Source: M3007 sp044226205
GTDB lineage: Bacteria; Bacteroidota; Bacteroidia; Chitinophagales; Saprospiraceae
DNA: 64,000 nucleotides
Reading direction: 5' to 3'
Assembly (NCBI GenBank): GCA_044226205.1
Contig: JBGAHL010000007.1
Span: 62,001 to 126,000 of the forward strand
Part shown: one piece after another, positions 1-8,603 of the stretch
Position numbering within the stretch: position 1 is the stretch's first letter
How the letters are laid out: the number at the start of each line of letters is the position of its first letter
Made by a program: the position numbers and the translations under genes
Notes under the pieces: generated by a model
Seen by the model: only the letters and a program-made list of their open reading frames with translations
Told to the model about the DNA's origin: nothing
Database searches by the model: none

Positions 1-1
1 C

Positions 2-412
2 GTGATCCCGGGCAAGATGGCTATTTCCAATTCCGGCAAACCTTCTCTTACGTTTTACCGGGCGCTGGAGCGTTTTCGTCATTTTACCCTGGCGGAAGCC
101 CTGATCAAAACCGGACGGACGCACCAGATCCGCGTGCATTTTCAAAGTATCGGCTACCCGCTGGCAGTGGATGCGCTGTACGGCCGCCGTCCCGCTTTCT
201 ATTTGTCCGAAATCAAGGGCAAGTCCTACAAAACGGGCAAATTCAGCGGCGAAGAAAGGCCCCTGATGGAGCGAACCTCCCTCCATGCCTTCCGGCTTCG
301 TATCGATCAGCCGACCACGGGCGAACGAATGGAATTTAAAACCGAATTGCCGAAGGACTTCAACGCGCTGCTGACCCAACTGCGCAAATGGGGGAAGGGA
401 AGAGAGGAGTGA
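2..412 (+). CDS. RluA-family pseudouridine synthase, C-terminal part (5' end outside window)
   Basis: The first readable codon is a GTG at base 2, but the frame is open to the window edge, so this is the C-terminal 136 residues of a longer protein. The segment KTGRTHQIRVH near residues 37-47 is the conserved RluA/RluC/RluD motif, and YPLAVDALYG followed by a late LHAFRL segment fits the end of the catalytic domain. Members isomerise uridine to pseudouridine in rRNA or tRNA. The catalytic Asp motif (HRLD) lies upstream and cannot be seen, so the target RNA and the subfamily cannot be assigned. It ends 39 bp before the TerC-family gene and may be cotranscribed with it. Confidence 0.85.
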   Translation: MIPGKMAISNSGKPSLTFYRALERFRHFTLAEALIKTGRTHQIRVHFQSIGYPLAVDALYGRRPAFYLSEIKGKSYKTGKFSGEERPLMERTSLHAFRLRIDQPTTGERMEFKTELPKDFNALLTQLRKWGKGREE

Positions 413-451
413 TGAGAGGGTATTTTTTCACATTTTAAACAGATATTTGAC

Positions 452-1459
452 GTGATAGAACAATGGTTAGGTATGGACTGGGAATCGGCCAGTTTGATCG
501 TGTTGAATCTGATTCTGATCGAGAGTTTGCTCTCGGTGGATAATGCCGCCGTATTGGCGACCATGGTGATGGATTTGCCCGCCAATCAGCGCCCTCGCGC
601 GCTGCGATACGGTATTATCGGCGCCTATGTTTTTCGCGGAATTTGCCTGTTGTTTGCCTATAAACTGGTCAAAATCTGGTGGCTAAAACCCCTGGGAGGG
701 CTTTATCTGCTTTGGCTGGCCGTCGATTATTTTAAAAAACCACTGCGCTACGGCGATGCGGGGGCCGATATTTTCAAATTTCTGACCATTACGGGTTTTT
801 TGTACACAGTGCAGGCAGATGTACCTTTTACCATAATTGGCATTGGTTTCAATCTGTTCTGGCTGGTGCAGGCGGGACTGGGTATTTATGCGATCTATCT
901 GTTGTACAGCCTGTTTGTCCTGCCTGCCGATGCTGCCGACGATGGTGAAATGAACAAGTCGAACAACCGCATTTACCAGTTTTTTCAAACCCAGGTGGGG
1001 GCGTTCTGGAGCACGGTGATTTTGGTCGAAATCATGGACCTGGCGTTTTCGATCGACAATGTTTTCGCAGCCGTGGCTTTTACCGATCATCTGGGCCTGA
1101 TCTGTATTGGGGTGTTCATCGGCATCCTCGCCATGCGATTTGTGGCGCAATGGTTTGTTCATTTGATGGAAAAATACCCTTTTTTGGCCAACGCTGCTTT
1201 CCTTGTCATTGCCATTCTGGGGCTGAAACTGGCCCTTTCGGTAATCGCGCACCTGTACCCGCAATCTGCCTACGCCTTGTTGATGGAGACGGAAACTGCC
1301 GATCTCGGCGTTTCCCTGTTGACCATGAGTTGTTTCGGGCTGCCCATTCTGAGTTCAATATTGTTTAATTATCCGCGCCGTCATGCTTCGCCGGTGTCGA
1401 CGGAAAGCGCGGAGCCTTCGTCGGAAACCGGGCCTTTGGACGAAAATACCCGACGCTAA
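452..1459 (+). CDS. TerC-family integral membrane protein
   Basis: A 335-residue multi-pass membrane protein starting at GTG. Two internally related segments carry the acidic TerC signature: LIESLLSVDNAAV near residues 23-35, and VEIMDLAFSIDNVFAAVAF near residues 190-208. The protein then continues through RFVAQWFVHLMEKYPFLANA, typical of TerC/Alx/YkoY proteins. The paired E and D residues inside membrane helices are the family's proposed metal-binding sites. Family members have been linked to tellurite resistance, manganese export and supply of metals to exported proteins. The substrate here cannot be read from sequence. The last ~30 residues are polar and low complexity. ffh follows with its own likely promoter. 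Confidence 0.88.
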   Translation: MIEQWLGMDWESASLIVLNLILIESLLSVDNAAVLATMVMDLPANQRPRALRYGIIGAYVFRGICLLFAYKLVKIWWLKPLGGLYLLWLAVDYFKKPLRYGDAGADIFKFLTITGFLYTVQADVPFTIIGIGFNLFWLVQAGLGIYAIYLLYSLFVLPADAADDGEMNKSNNRIYQFFQTQVGAFWSTVILVEIMDLAFSIDNVFAAVAFTDHLGLICIGVFIGILAMRFVAQWFVHLMEKYPFLANAAFLVIAILGLKLALSVIAHLYPQSAYALLMETETADLGVSLLTMSCFGLPILSSILFNYPRRHASPVSTESAEPSSETGPLDENTRR

Positions 1460-1494
1460 ATCAAAGAAGACACGGCGGGGAGCGGTCAAACTTT

Positions 1495-1502
1495 TACCTT
1501 TG
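1495..1502 (+). promoter_or_regulatory. Candidate -7 box (TACCTTTG) for ffh
   Basis: TACCTTTG is an exact match to the Bacteroidota -7 consensus TAnnTTTG and lies 53 bp before the ffh start codon. No clear TTG -33 element is present at the expected distance, so the assignment rests on the -7 box and its position. Confidence 0.45.
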
Positions 1503-1555
1503 CGCTTTCCCAACGGGAACAACCGAATTTTTCGAGCGAAAAAACACCACGATAC

Positions 1556-2914
1556 ATGTTTCAAAGTCTGAGCGATCGCCTGGAAGGCGCGTTTAAAGTG
1601 CTGAGCGGCACCCACAAGATCACCGAACTCAACGTCGCGGAGAGTATCAAGGAAATCCGCCGCGCCCTCGTAGCGGCCGACGTGAACTATAAAATTGCCA
1701 AGGAATTCACCGACAAGGTGCGCGACAAGGCGATGGGCTCCGAAAACGTGCTCAAAAATGTCAATCCCGGCCAGTTGATGGTCAAGATCGTCATGGACGA
1801 ACTGACCGAACTCATGGGCGGTCAGTCGGTAGGCATCAATGTCAAAGGTTCGCCAGGCGTGGTGCTGGTGGCTGGTTTGCAGGGCTCGGGTAAAACGACC
1901 TTTTGCGGCAAGCTTGCCAAGTACCTGAAAGAAAAACGGCAAATGTCGCCCCTGCTCGTTGCCTGCGACGTGTATCGTCCGGCGGCTATCGACCAGTTGG
2001 GCGTGCTCGGCGAGAGCATCAAAGTGCCTGTTTACAAAGAAGTTGAGAATAAAAACCCGGTAGAAATTGCCAAAAACGCGCTGGCTCACGCCAAGGCACA
2101 CGGCCACAACGTCGTGATCGTGGATACCGCCGGCCGCCTGGCCGTCGATACCGAAATGATGGACGAGGTCGCCGCGATTAAAGCAGCGATCAACCCGACC
2201 GAAAGCCTGTTTGTCGTCGATTCGATGACCGGTCAGGATGCCGTCAACACGGCCGAAGCCTTCAACCAGTACATCAACTACGACGGGGTGGTACTCACCA
2301 AACTCGACGGCGATACCCGCGGCGGTGCAGCGCTTTCGATCAAATACACGGTCGGCAAGCCCATCAAATTTGTGTCGATGGGTGAAAAACTCGACGCCCT
2401 CGATGTGTTTTACCCCGACCGCATGGCCCAGCGGATTCTGGGCATGGGCGACATCGTGTCGCTGGTGGAAAAAGCCCAGGCCGAATTTGACGAAGAAGAA
2501 GCCAAACGGGTAGAAAAACGCATCAAGCAGAACAAGTTCGATTTCAACGACTTTCTCGGCCAGATGCAGCAGATCAAAAAGATGGGCGATATGAAAAGCC
2601 TGCTTTCCATGATCCCCGGCGTCGGTAAGGCCCTGAAAGATGTGGAAATCGACGACAAAGCCCTGGTGAAAGTAGAAGCCATCATCCAGAGCATGACGCC
2701 CACCGAGCGCGGCAACCCCGATCTGATCAACCTCAGCCGCAAAAAACGCATCGCCAAAGGCTGCGGTCAGACGCTCGATCAAATCAACCTGTTTATCAAG
2801 AACTTCAACGACATGCGGAAGTTCATGCACCAGATGGCCAACGGCCCGATGGGCAAGATGGGCGGTATGCCCGGGGCGATGCCGAAGGGGCTGCCGGGGA
2901 AATTCCGGCGGTAA
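1556..2914 (+). CDS. ffh: Signal recognition particle protein Ffh
   Basis: A 452-residue SRP54-type GTPase that binds 4.5S RNA and signal sequences and docks with FtsY for cotranslational membrane targeting. An N-terminal helical N domain is followed by the G domain: P-loop GLQGSGKTT near residues 107-115, DTAGR near 197-201, and TKLDGDTRGG near 248-257. The C-terminal M domain is methionine-rich, ending in GPMGKMGGMPGAMPKG, and includes the MIPGVG segment. The length matches bacterial Ffh (about 450 residues). The ATG lies 53 bp downstream of a good -7 box. A tandem repeat follows the stop codon. Confidence 0.98.
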   Translation: MFQSLSDRLEGAFKVLSGTHKITELNVAESIKEIRRALVAADVNYKIAKEFTDKVRDKAMGSENVLKNVNPGQLMVKIVMDELTELMGGQSVGINVKGSPGVVLVAGLQGSGKTTFCGKLAKYLKEKRQMSPLLVACDVYRPAAIDQLGVLGESIKVPVYKEVENKNPVEIAKNALAHAKAHGHNVVIVDTAGRLAVDTEMMDEVAAIKAAINPTESLFVVDSMTGQDAVNTAEAFNQYINYDGVVLTKLDGDTRGGAALSIKYTVGKPIKFVSMGEKLDALDVFYPDRMAQRILGMGDIVSLVEKAQAEFDEEEAKRVEKRIKQNKFDFNDFLGQMQQIKKMGDMKSLLSMIPGVGKALKDVEIDDKALVKVEAIIQSMTPTERGNPDLINLSRKKRIAKGCGQTLDQINLFIKNFNDMRKFMHQMANGPMGKMGGMPGAMPKGLPGKFRR

Positions 2915-2942
2915 ATGCTGTAGCGCCGCCCTGTACGCCGCC

Positions 2943-3152
2943 CTGTAGCGCCGACCTCGAGGTCGGCGTCACGGTCGGGCATTAAATCTCGATAACAGTT
3001 TTCAAGAAAAATCTGTCTGCAAGCGGTGTTTGCGATCGTACGCCGACCTGTAGCGCCGACCTCGAGGTCGGCGTCACGATCGTGCATTAAATCTCGATAA
3101 CAGTTTTCAAGAAAAATCTGTCTGCAAGTGGTGCTTGCGATTGTTCGCCGAC
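2943..3152. repeat. Two tandem 105-bp intergenic repeats, each with a perfect 20-bp palindrome
   Basis: Units at 2943-3047 and 3048-3152 are near-identical direct repeats. Each holds CGCCGACCTCGAGGTCGGCG, its own reverse complement, at 2949-2968 and 3054-3073. A third, degenerate palindromic end (GCCGACCTGTATGTCGGCG) follows at about 3148-3166. No convincing gene lies in this stretch. The hairpins could terminate ffh transcription. The arrangement resembles REP-like interspersed palindromes, which is inference. Confidence 0.85.
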
Positions 3153-3182
3153 CTGTATGTCGGCGCTACAGCGCGCTACAGA

Positions 3183-3368
3183 TCACGGGTGCGAGGCCTT
3201 GAACATCGCCACGCCGCTGGGGTCGGCGATCAGACCGGTATGCGCCAGGCTGTCCGTCTGCCGGAGTTGGGAAGTGACCATCGTGCCGGAGGGATCGGCT
3301 TTGATTTCGAAGCGATGGATGGCAAAAGCGGCCAGTGCCAGCAAGGCGATAGCAGTGATTGTTTTCAT
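3183..3368 (-). CDS. Possible small secreted or membrane protein (61 aa)
   Basis: An ATG-initiated 61-residue frame. Its start (MKTITAIALLALAAFAIHRF) resembles a signal peptide or single membrane anchor, followed by a short polar tail. The tail contains the pentapeptide ADPSG twice, about 20 residues apart. I recognise no family. It lies in the gap between ffh and a large secreted-protein gene and is divergent from the latter. Support is the signal-like N-terminus and the ATG start. Its short length and the absence of a detectable promoter mean it may be spurious. Confidence 0.4.
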   Translation of the reverse strand: MKTITAIALLALAAFAIHRFEIKADPSGTMVTSQLRQTDSLAHTGLIADPSGVAMFKASHP

Positions 3369-3595
3369 GGTAAAGCGGTTGAATTTTTATGTGAAATGAT
3401 GGATGCTGAGACAGCAAGCCCTTTCAGCAGGTTACAGCAAGTTAAATTTCAGGCTGTTTTGTCGTGTTTGCGTCAAAGCTGATAAAAGGATGATGTACAG
3501 CTGGAAAAAAATTGTCAACTTTCGGTGCCTCCTACCTCCCAATGGTTAGCCTGGTGAGCCGCTGTTGATTGCTAACCCTAAATAGTTCATCCTTA

Positions 3596-6500
3596 ATGCA
3601 TTCATTCATGTTAAGAACTTGCCTCGGAATTATCGTGGCCGGGCTGTGCAGCGTGTTTCAGCTCGCCGGACAAAGCACTTTTCAAAAACACTACGGCGGC
3701 CCTGGCGACGACTATGGCGCCGACGTTGTGGCGGTCGAGGACGGCTATGTCGTGGCCGGCCGTACAAATTCTTCCGGCGCCGGAGGGTTCGACGGAATGT
3801 TGATGAAAGTTGACCTAAACGGCAACGTCGTTTGGCAGAACTTCTACGGTACGTTTGAGGATGACCAGTTCTCGCAGCTTGCCCGTGGCAATGATGGCGG
3901 ACTATTGGCCGTTGGCGATACCTACGGCGTGAACGGCAACCGCGATTTGTGGATATTGAAAACCGACGACATGGGTAATGTTCAGTGGAACAAATGGGTG
4001 GGCGGCAATGCGACCGATCTTGCCCATGAACAGGGTAAAATCCTGCCATTGCCCGACGGCTATGTCATTTCTTTTATCCAATACAGCACTTTTTACAATG
4101 GCTACCTGCAAACCGCAATCCTTCGGATTGACAACGACGGCAATGTCATTTGGGAAAAATCCTATCACAGTCCGCAATTTGCCCTGCTTACCGTAACCGA
4201 CGTCGACCTGCAAAACCAGGTCTTGTATGCCGGCGGCAGCAGCGACGGCGAGGCCTGCCTGGTACATCTCGATCTGACAACCGGAGACGTGATTTCAGCC
4301 CGCCAGTATGCCGGCTCCAACCTTGAATCGCTGTACAATGTCTTCCGTTTGCAGGATGGCAATCTGTCGCTTTCCGATGTAACCGAAACGCCGGGCGGGG
4401 CGCAGTATTTGAGTCTTTGGCTAATGAAAACCACACCCGAGGGTGATATTCTTTGGTCGAAGGCATACACCCGGCCCGGCAACGACGGTTGGCGCGGCGT
4501 GGCGATTCCCACGCCCGATGGGGGCTTTTTAGCCACCCCTTTGGGCTTTGGCATTGCATCAGAAAGCGATGCCAGCATGATCAAAATGGATGAATCAGGA
4601 GCCGTACAATGGGCGTACCGTTTTGGGGGTGCGGATTTGGATAATTTTGTCAAAGCACTGGCAACCGACGATGGCGGCTATCTTGGCGTAGGGTACACGA
4701 AATACGACGGCAATGGCGACGTGGATATTTTTCTGGTCAAAGTGAATGCTGACGGACTCGTCGAAGGTTGTTGCAAAAGTGACCTGGCCGTCACCGAATC
4801 CGAATTTATACCGACATCGGGCGATAAATCTTTCGACGTTTTGTCTTTTTTCCCGCCGATCGACAATGTTACGGAGATCGTATCCTTTTCCCCTTTGGCA
4901 ATCGATTTCTGTGGCGCTACCCAGCCAGTAGTAAACGACACAATAGCCCTTTGCCCCGGAGAACCCTATGATTTCGAAGGCACGATTTTTTACGCGCCCG
5001 ACGAGGCAACAACCCTGCTGCCCGGCCCGGGGTGCGATACCGTACTCGTTACGCACTTTGTGCTGCGCCAGTACGTGGTCAGCGACTTCGGTGTGCAACT
5101 CTTTTGCCCCGGCGGTTTTGTCACGATCAACGGGGTGGTGTACGATCAGCCCGGCACGATCATGGATACCCTGACCAACCACAACGGCCAGTTCTGCGAT
5201 ACGATCGGTATTTATACCATCGTGGAACTGCCGCAGGTGACGCTCTCCGACTCCCTCTCTTATTGCCCCGGCGATACGATCTACTACCACGGCCTGAGCT
5301 ATGCCTATCCCGATCTCGGCCTGGTCCGCGATACCATCCCGAATACGACTGGCGGCTGTGACACCCTGGTTGAAGTCTATTTGTCCTGGACCACCCAGGA
5401 CTTCGTGGTGTCCCTTGACAGCGTTGTGTGCGTCAATGGCAACCCGGTCATTTATTATCGGGCGTGCAACAACGGTGTCAGTCTGTATCCGCCGAACAAT
5501 CTTTATGTCACGTTTTACGACGCCAATCCTTTTGAATCCACTGCGATGCCGCTGGGGTCTTATTTGGCCAATCCGATTTCGGGCGAATGTGAAAGCCTGG
5601 CAACCAGCGCCTTGCCCTATTCGATGGCTTCCGGCGGGACCATCTTTGCCGTGATCAACGATTACGGCACGGCCGCCACACCGTATAGCCTGGATGATTT
5701 TCCGCTGACGCTGGTCAATGAATGTTATTATGACAACAACCTGGACAGCATCGCGATCACGCCCGCGCCATTCGTGCCGCTCGATCTTGGCCCCGATGTG
5801 ACCTTGTGCGTAGATAGCACGGTGGTATTCGATGCCGGCCCGGGCTATGTTTCCTACCTGTGGCAGGATGGTTCCACGGGCGCCACTTTTGCCGCGGAAG
5901 ACGTGGGTGTCTATTGGGTGGAAGTTGTGGATGCCTGCGGTTTTGTTCAGCGTGATTCTGTTTTCCTGACGTTCAGCGTATTGCCTGATCTTAAAATTCC
6001 GGACCAGCAAATTTGCCCGAGCCAGGCTTTTCAAGTGTCGATTCCTGGCTTCGATACTTACGACTGGGCGCCGGCAAACGGTCTGAGTTGTACAGATTGC
6101 GGCAACCCCAGCATACAACCCGACGTCACGACGACCTATACGATCGCCGCCTTCTCCAACCTGGGTTGCACGTTCCTCGACACGTTTACGGTATTTGTGC
6201 TGCCGCAAATCAGTATTCAGGATACGATCATCTTCTGTGCCGGCGACACGATTTTTATCAATGGGCAAGCCTATTTTGACTCCGGCGTAGCGTTAGACAC
6301 CCTTTCGGGCGTGAATGGCGCCTGCGACACCCTCGTCGAGACCCTGCTCATAGAAGAGCCTTTGGATCTGAATATCCGGCTGACGGAGATCGCCTGCAGC
6401 AATGGCGGCCTGGTCGTTTATTACGATATCTGCAACCAGAACGGTCAATCTGTACCGCCCCTGTGGGTCGGTTTTTACACGCAAAATCCTTTTGATAACA

Positions 6501-8317
6501 CAGTCAGCACACCGGTGTATGTCTCCTCTGGCGGTTCTGATTCCTGTTTGAACCACTTGTCGACGCCGCCGCTGCCGCAAAGTTTTCTGGGCGCCGCCTT
6601 TATCTACGCGGTCGTCAATGACGACGGCAGCAATACCCAGACGCCTTATTCTTTGTCGGATTTCCCCATCACCAACCTTACCGAATGCAATTACGCCAAT
6701 AACCTGGACAGCATTGCGGTGCCCGCCGTTGCGGAACCGGAAGTTGACCTGGGCCCCGACGTGATCCTCTGTAATGACAGTACAGTGGTGTTCAACGCAG
6801 GAGCGGGCTTTGTCCATTACCAATGGCAGGACGGGTGGTTTGGCTCTACCTACACCGCCACCGAGCCGGGTATTTATTGGGTAGAAGTGACGGATCAATG
6901 CGGCCGCAAACAACGCGATTCGGTCTTGTTGACGATCAGTCTGCTGCCCGACATCAAATTCCCGGATCAGGAACTCTGCGCCGGCGAATCCACAACCCTT
7001 TCCCTGATCGGGTACGATACTTACGAATGGGCGCCGGGCGCCGGACTGAGTTGTACGGATTGCAGCGAAGTGTCGATTCAGCCTTCCGCCACGACAACCT
7101 ATACCGTATCAGCCTTCTCCAACCTGGGTTGCAGTTTCTTCGATACGATTGTGGTGACGGTATTGCCATTGCCCACCCGCACTGAAGTGATTGAATTTTG
7201 CAAAGGCGATCAGGTGACGCTGAACGGTCAGGTCTACACCGAGCCGACTGTGGTTACGGACACCCTGGCTTCGACGACAGGCGGCTGCGATACGCTCGTA
7301 ACGTACCAAATCCAGTACCTGGTCCCCGATGCGCCGGTTTCGCTGTCGATCTCCTGTCCCGACGACATTGCGGTGCAACTGAATCCCGGCGCCAACTCGG
7401 CAGTCGTGCAATTCACCGCCGCCGATGCCAGCAGCGACTGCCCATGCCCGGGTATTTCCCTCGCGCAAACTTCGGGCCTTGCCAGCGGCAGCAGCTTCCC
7501 GATCGGAACAACCCAGATTTGCTACGCGGCCGCCGACTCTTGCGGCAACACTGCCAACTGCTGCTTCAACGTGAGCGTCAATTCTGCGGAAATCCCTTGC
7601 GATGTGAAGGTGATCGGTTGCATGAAGTACGAACTGCTGGGCATCAGCAAGGATGCCGGGCAAAACCAGACTTACCGCATCCGCGTGACCAATAATTGTG
7701 CTAATAAACTGGTTTACACGGCAATACAAGTGCCCGATGGCGTAGTGGCCATCGCCCCGGCCAATGCTTCCACCTATACTTCGCCGGCCGGCCGCGACTA
7801 CATCGTGCGCAACCCGAACGCTTCGCCCTTCCATTCTGTCCGTTTCAAACCCGTGGACGATGGCATCGCCAACGGCGCTTCCGATATTTTTGAATACACC
7901 CTTCCGGCGCAGTCGAATCCGACCTTTATTCACATTACGAGCCGTCTGGAGACCCAGACATTCTACGAGGCTCATTTGAATACCTTCGGCTGCCCGGTCA
8001 CCACCCAAAGCAATACCACCAACCGTCCGGCGACAGATCGCGGCCTCAACCCGTCCGCCTATGCCGGGCTGAGCGTCTTCCCGAACCCGCTCAGTGGCAG
8101 CGATCTGTTTGCCGACCTGGCCGACTGGACCGGACAAACTGTTCAAATCAGGGTGTACGACGCCCGCGGCGCTGTGGTGCTGGATCAGCCATTTGTGGCC
8201 GAGGACCTGACCACGATTCGTTTGCCCGAAGGACTGGCATCCGGCATGTTTTTGCTCGAAGTGTTGCCGCCCGACGGCAATCGACAAACGGCAAGATTTG
8301 TCGTGGCAAAACCCTGA
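3596..8317 (+). CDS. Large secreted T9SS type A protein: propeller-like N-terminus, duplicated module, HYR domain
   Basis: Codons upstream of 3596 are open only to a TTG at 3569. ATG 3596 or ATG 3608 is more likely because LRTCLGIIVAGLCSVFQLAG is the signal peptide; the product is about 1573 residues. Residues ~30-400 hold repeats of the form YGGxxDD...GGY...GYT...D..L.K.D..G...W, typical of secreted beta-propeller-like repeats. Segments with CPGDTI...NG...Y...DTL...GCDTLV recur from residue ~460. A module of about 322 residues, beginning near nt 5403 and again near nt 6367, is duplicated. It combines an adhesion-like domain (IYYRACN / VYYDICN), an Ig/PKD-like domain (LGPDV.LC.DSTVVF.AG) and an SCTDC motif. 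An HYR-like domain lies near nt 7345-7590. The last ~80 residues (VFPNPLSG to a GMFLLEV strand) are a type A T9SS sorting domain. It is probably exported and cell-surface anchored or released. Function unknown. Confidence 0.88.
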   Translation: MHSFMLRTCLGIIVAGLCSVFQLAGQSTFQKHYGGPGDDYGADVVAVEDGYVVAGRTNSSGAGGFDGMLMKVDLNGNVVWQNFYGTFEDDQFSQLARGNDGGLLAVGDTYGVNGNRDLWILKTDDMGNVQWNKWVGGNATDLAHEQGKILPLPDGYVISFIQYSTFYNGYLQTAILRIDNDGNVIWEKSYHSPQFALLTVTDVDLQNQVLYAGGSSDGEACLVHLDLTTGDVISARQYAGSNLESLYNVFRLQDGNLSLSDVTETPGGAQYLSLWLMKTTPEGDILWSKAYTRPGNDGWRGVAIPTPDGGFLATPLGFGIASESDASMIKMDESGAVQWAYRFGGADLDNFVKALATDDGGYLGVGYTKYDGNGDVDIFLVKVNADGLVEGCCKSDLAVTESEFIPTSGDKSFDVLSFFPPIDNVTEIVSFSPLAIDFCGATQPVVNDTIALCPGEPYDFEGTIFYAPDEATTLLPGPGCDTVLVTHFVLRQYVVSDFGVQLFCPGGFVTINGVVYDQPGTIMDTLTNHNGQFCDTIGIYTIVELPQVTLSDSLSYCPGDTIYYHGLSYAYPDLGLVRDTIPNTTGGCDTLVEVYLSWTTQDFVVSLDSVVCVNGNPVIYYRACNNGVSLYPPNNLYVTFYDANPFESTAMPLGSYLANPISGECESLATSALPYSMASGGTIFAVINDYGTAATPYSLDDFPLTLVNECYYDNNLDSIAITPAPFVPLDLGPDVTLCVDSTVVFDAGPGYVSYLWQDGSTGATFAAEDVGVYWVEVVDACGFVQRDSVFLTFSVLPDLKIPDQQICPSQAFQVSIPGFDTYDWAPANGLSCTDCGNPSIQPDVTTTYTIAAFSNLGCTFLDTFTVFVLPQISIQDTIIFCAGDTIFINGQAYFDSGVALDTLSGVNGACDTLVETLLIEEPLDLNIRLTEIACSNGGLVVYYDICNQNGQSVPPLWVGFYTQNPFDNTVSTPVYVSSGGSDSCLNHLSTPPLPQSFLGAAFIYAVVNDDGSNTQTPYSLSDFPITNLTECNYANNLDSIAVPAVAEPEVDLGPDVILCNDSTVVFNAGAGFVHYQWQDGWFGSTYTATEPGIYWVEVTDQCGRKQRDSVLLTISLLPDIKFPDQELCAGESTTLSLIGYDTYEWAPGAGLSCTDCSEVSIQPSATTTYTVSAFSNLGCSFFDTIVVTVLPLPTRTEVIEFCKGDQVTLNGQVYTEPTVVTDTLASTTGGCDTLVTYQIQYLVPDAPVSLSISCPDDIAVQLNPGANSAVVQFTAADASSDCPCPGISLAQTSGLASGSSFPIGTTQICYAAADSCGNTANCCFNVSVNSAEIPCDVKVIGCMKYELLGISKDAGQNQTYRIRVTNNCANKLVYTAIQVPDGVVAIAPANASTYTSPAGRDYIVRNPNASPFHSVRFKPVDDGIANGASDIFEYTLPAQSNPTFIHITSRLETQTFYEAHLNTFGCPVTTQSNTTNRPATDRGLNPSAYAGLSVFPNPLSGSDLFADLADWTGQTVQIRVYDARGAVVLDQPFVAEDLTTIRLPEGLASGMFLLEVLPPDGNRQTARFVVAKP

Positions 8318-8325
8318 TCTCTTTG

Positions 8326-8372
8326 AAAGGCTGGCGCTTCGGAAGTTTTCACCGGGCGCCAGCCTTTTTTTA
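8326..8372 (+). terminator. Rho-independent terminator
   Basis: AAAGGCTGGCGC (8326-8337) pairs with GCGCCAGCCTTT (8356-8367) and is followed by a T run. It begins 8 bp after the stop codon of the large secreted protein. Confidence 0.85.
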
Positions 8373-8399
8373 TGGTGACTGAACCCGGTTGCATATTTT

Positions 8400-8464
8400 C
8401 ACCGCAAAGACGCAAAGACGCTAAGATTTCGCGATTTTCTTAGCGTCTTTGCGCCTTTGCGGTG
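8400..8464. repeat. Interspersed CGCAAAGACGC inverted repeat, copy 1
   Basis: CACCGCAAAGACGCAAAGACG opens the element and its near-complement, ending in CCTTTGCGGTG, closes it around a short A/T-rich centre, giving a long imperfect hairpin. Related elements occur at 42933-42997 and 50227-50329. The rest of this gap (8465-8591) shows nothing recognisable. Confidence 0.75.
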
Positions 8465-8591
8465 AAGATGAGCAAGCGGGCATACTCCCTTTTTTATACA
8501 GTTTTGAGAGGGTAAAAAGTAATTATTAGCCCATTGGGCGCTTGATTTCGCCTCGGCAGGAAAAACTCAACAGGCTCTAAAAGTTGGCTTC

Positions 8592-8599
8592 TACCTTTG
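8592..8599 (+). promoter_or_regulatory. Candidate -7 box (TACCTTTG) immediately before the FAD oxidoreductase gene
   Basis: An exact TAnnTTTG match ends only 4 bp before ATG 8604, so transcription from it would give a leaderless or nearly leaderless mRNA. No good -33 element is seen. Confidence 0.3.
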
Positions 8600-8603
8600 C
8601 CGC

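Noticed and set aside
1355..2830. 491-aa minus-strand reading frame opposite ffh
   Set aside because: It lies antisense to an unmistakable ffh gene, and its composition (His/Phe/Val-rich) is that of a codon-usage shadow.
4595..6268. 557-aa minus-strand reading frame inside the type A secreted-protein gene
   Set aside because: Antisense to a gene with signal peptide, domains and T9SS sorting domain; no recognisable features of its own.
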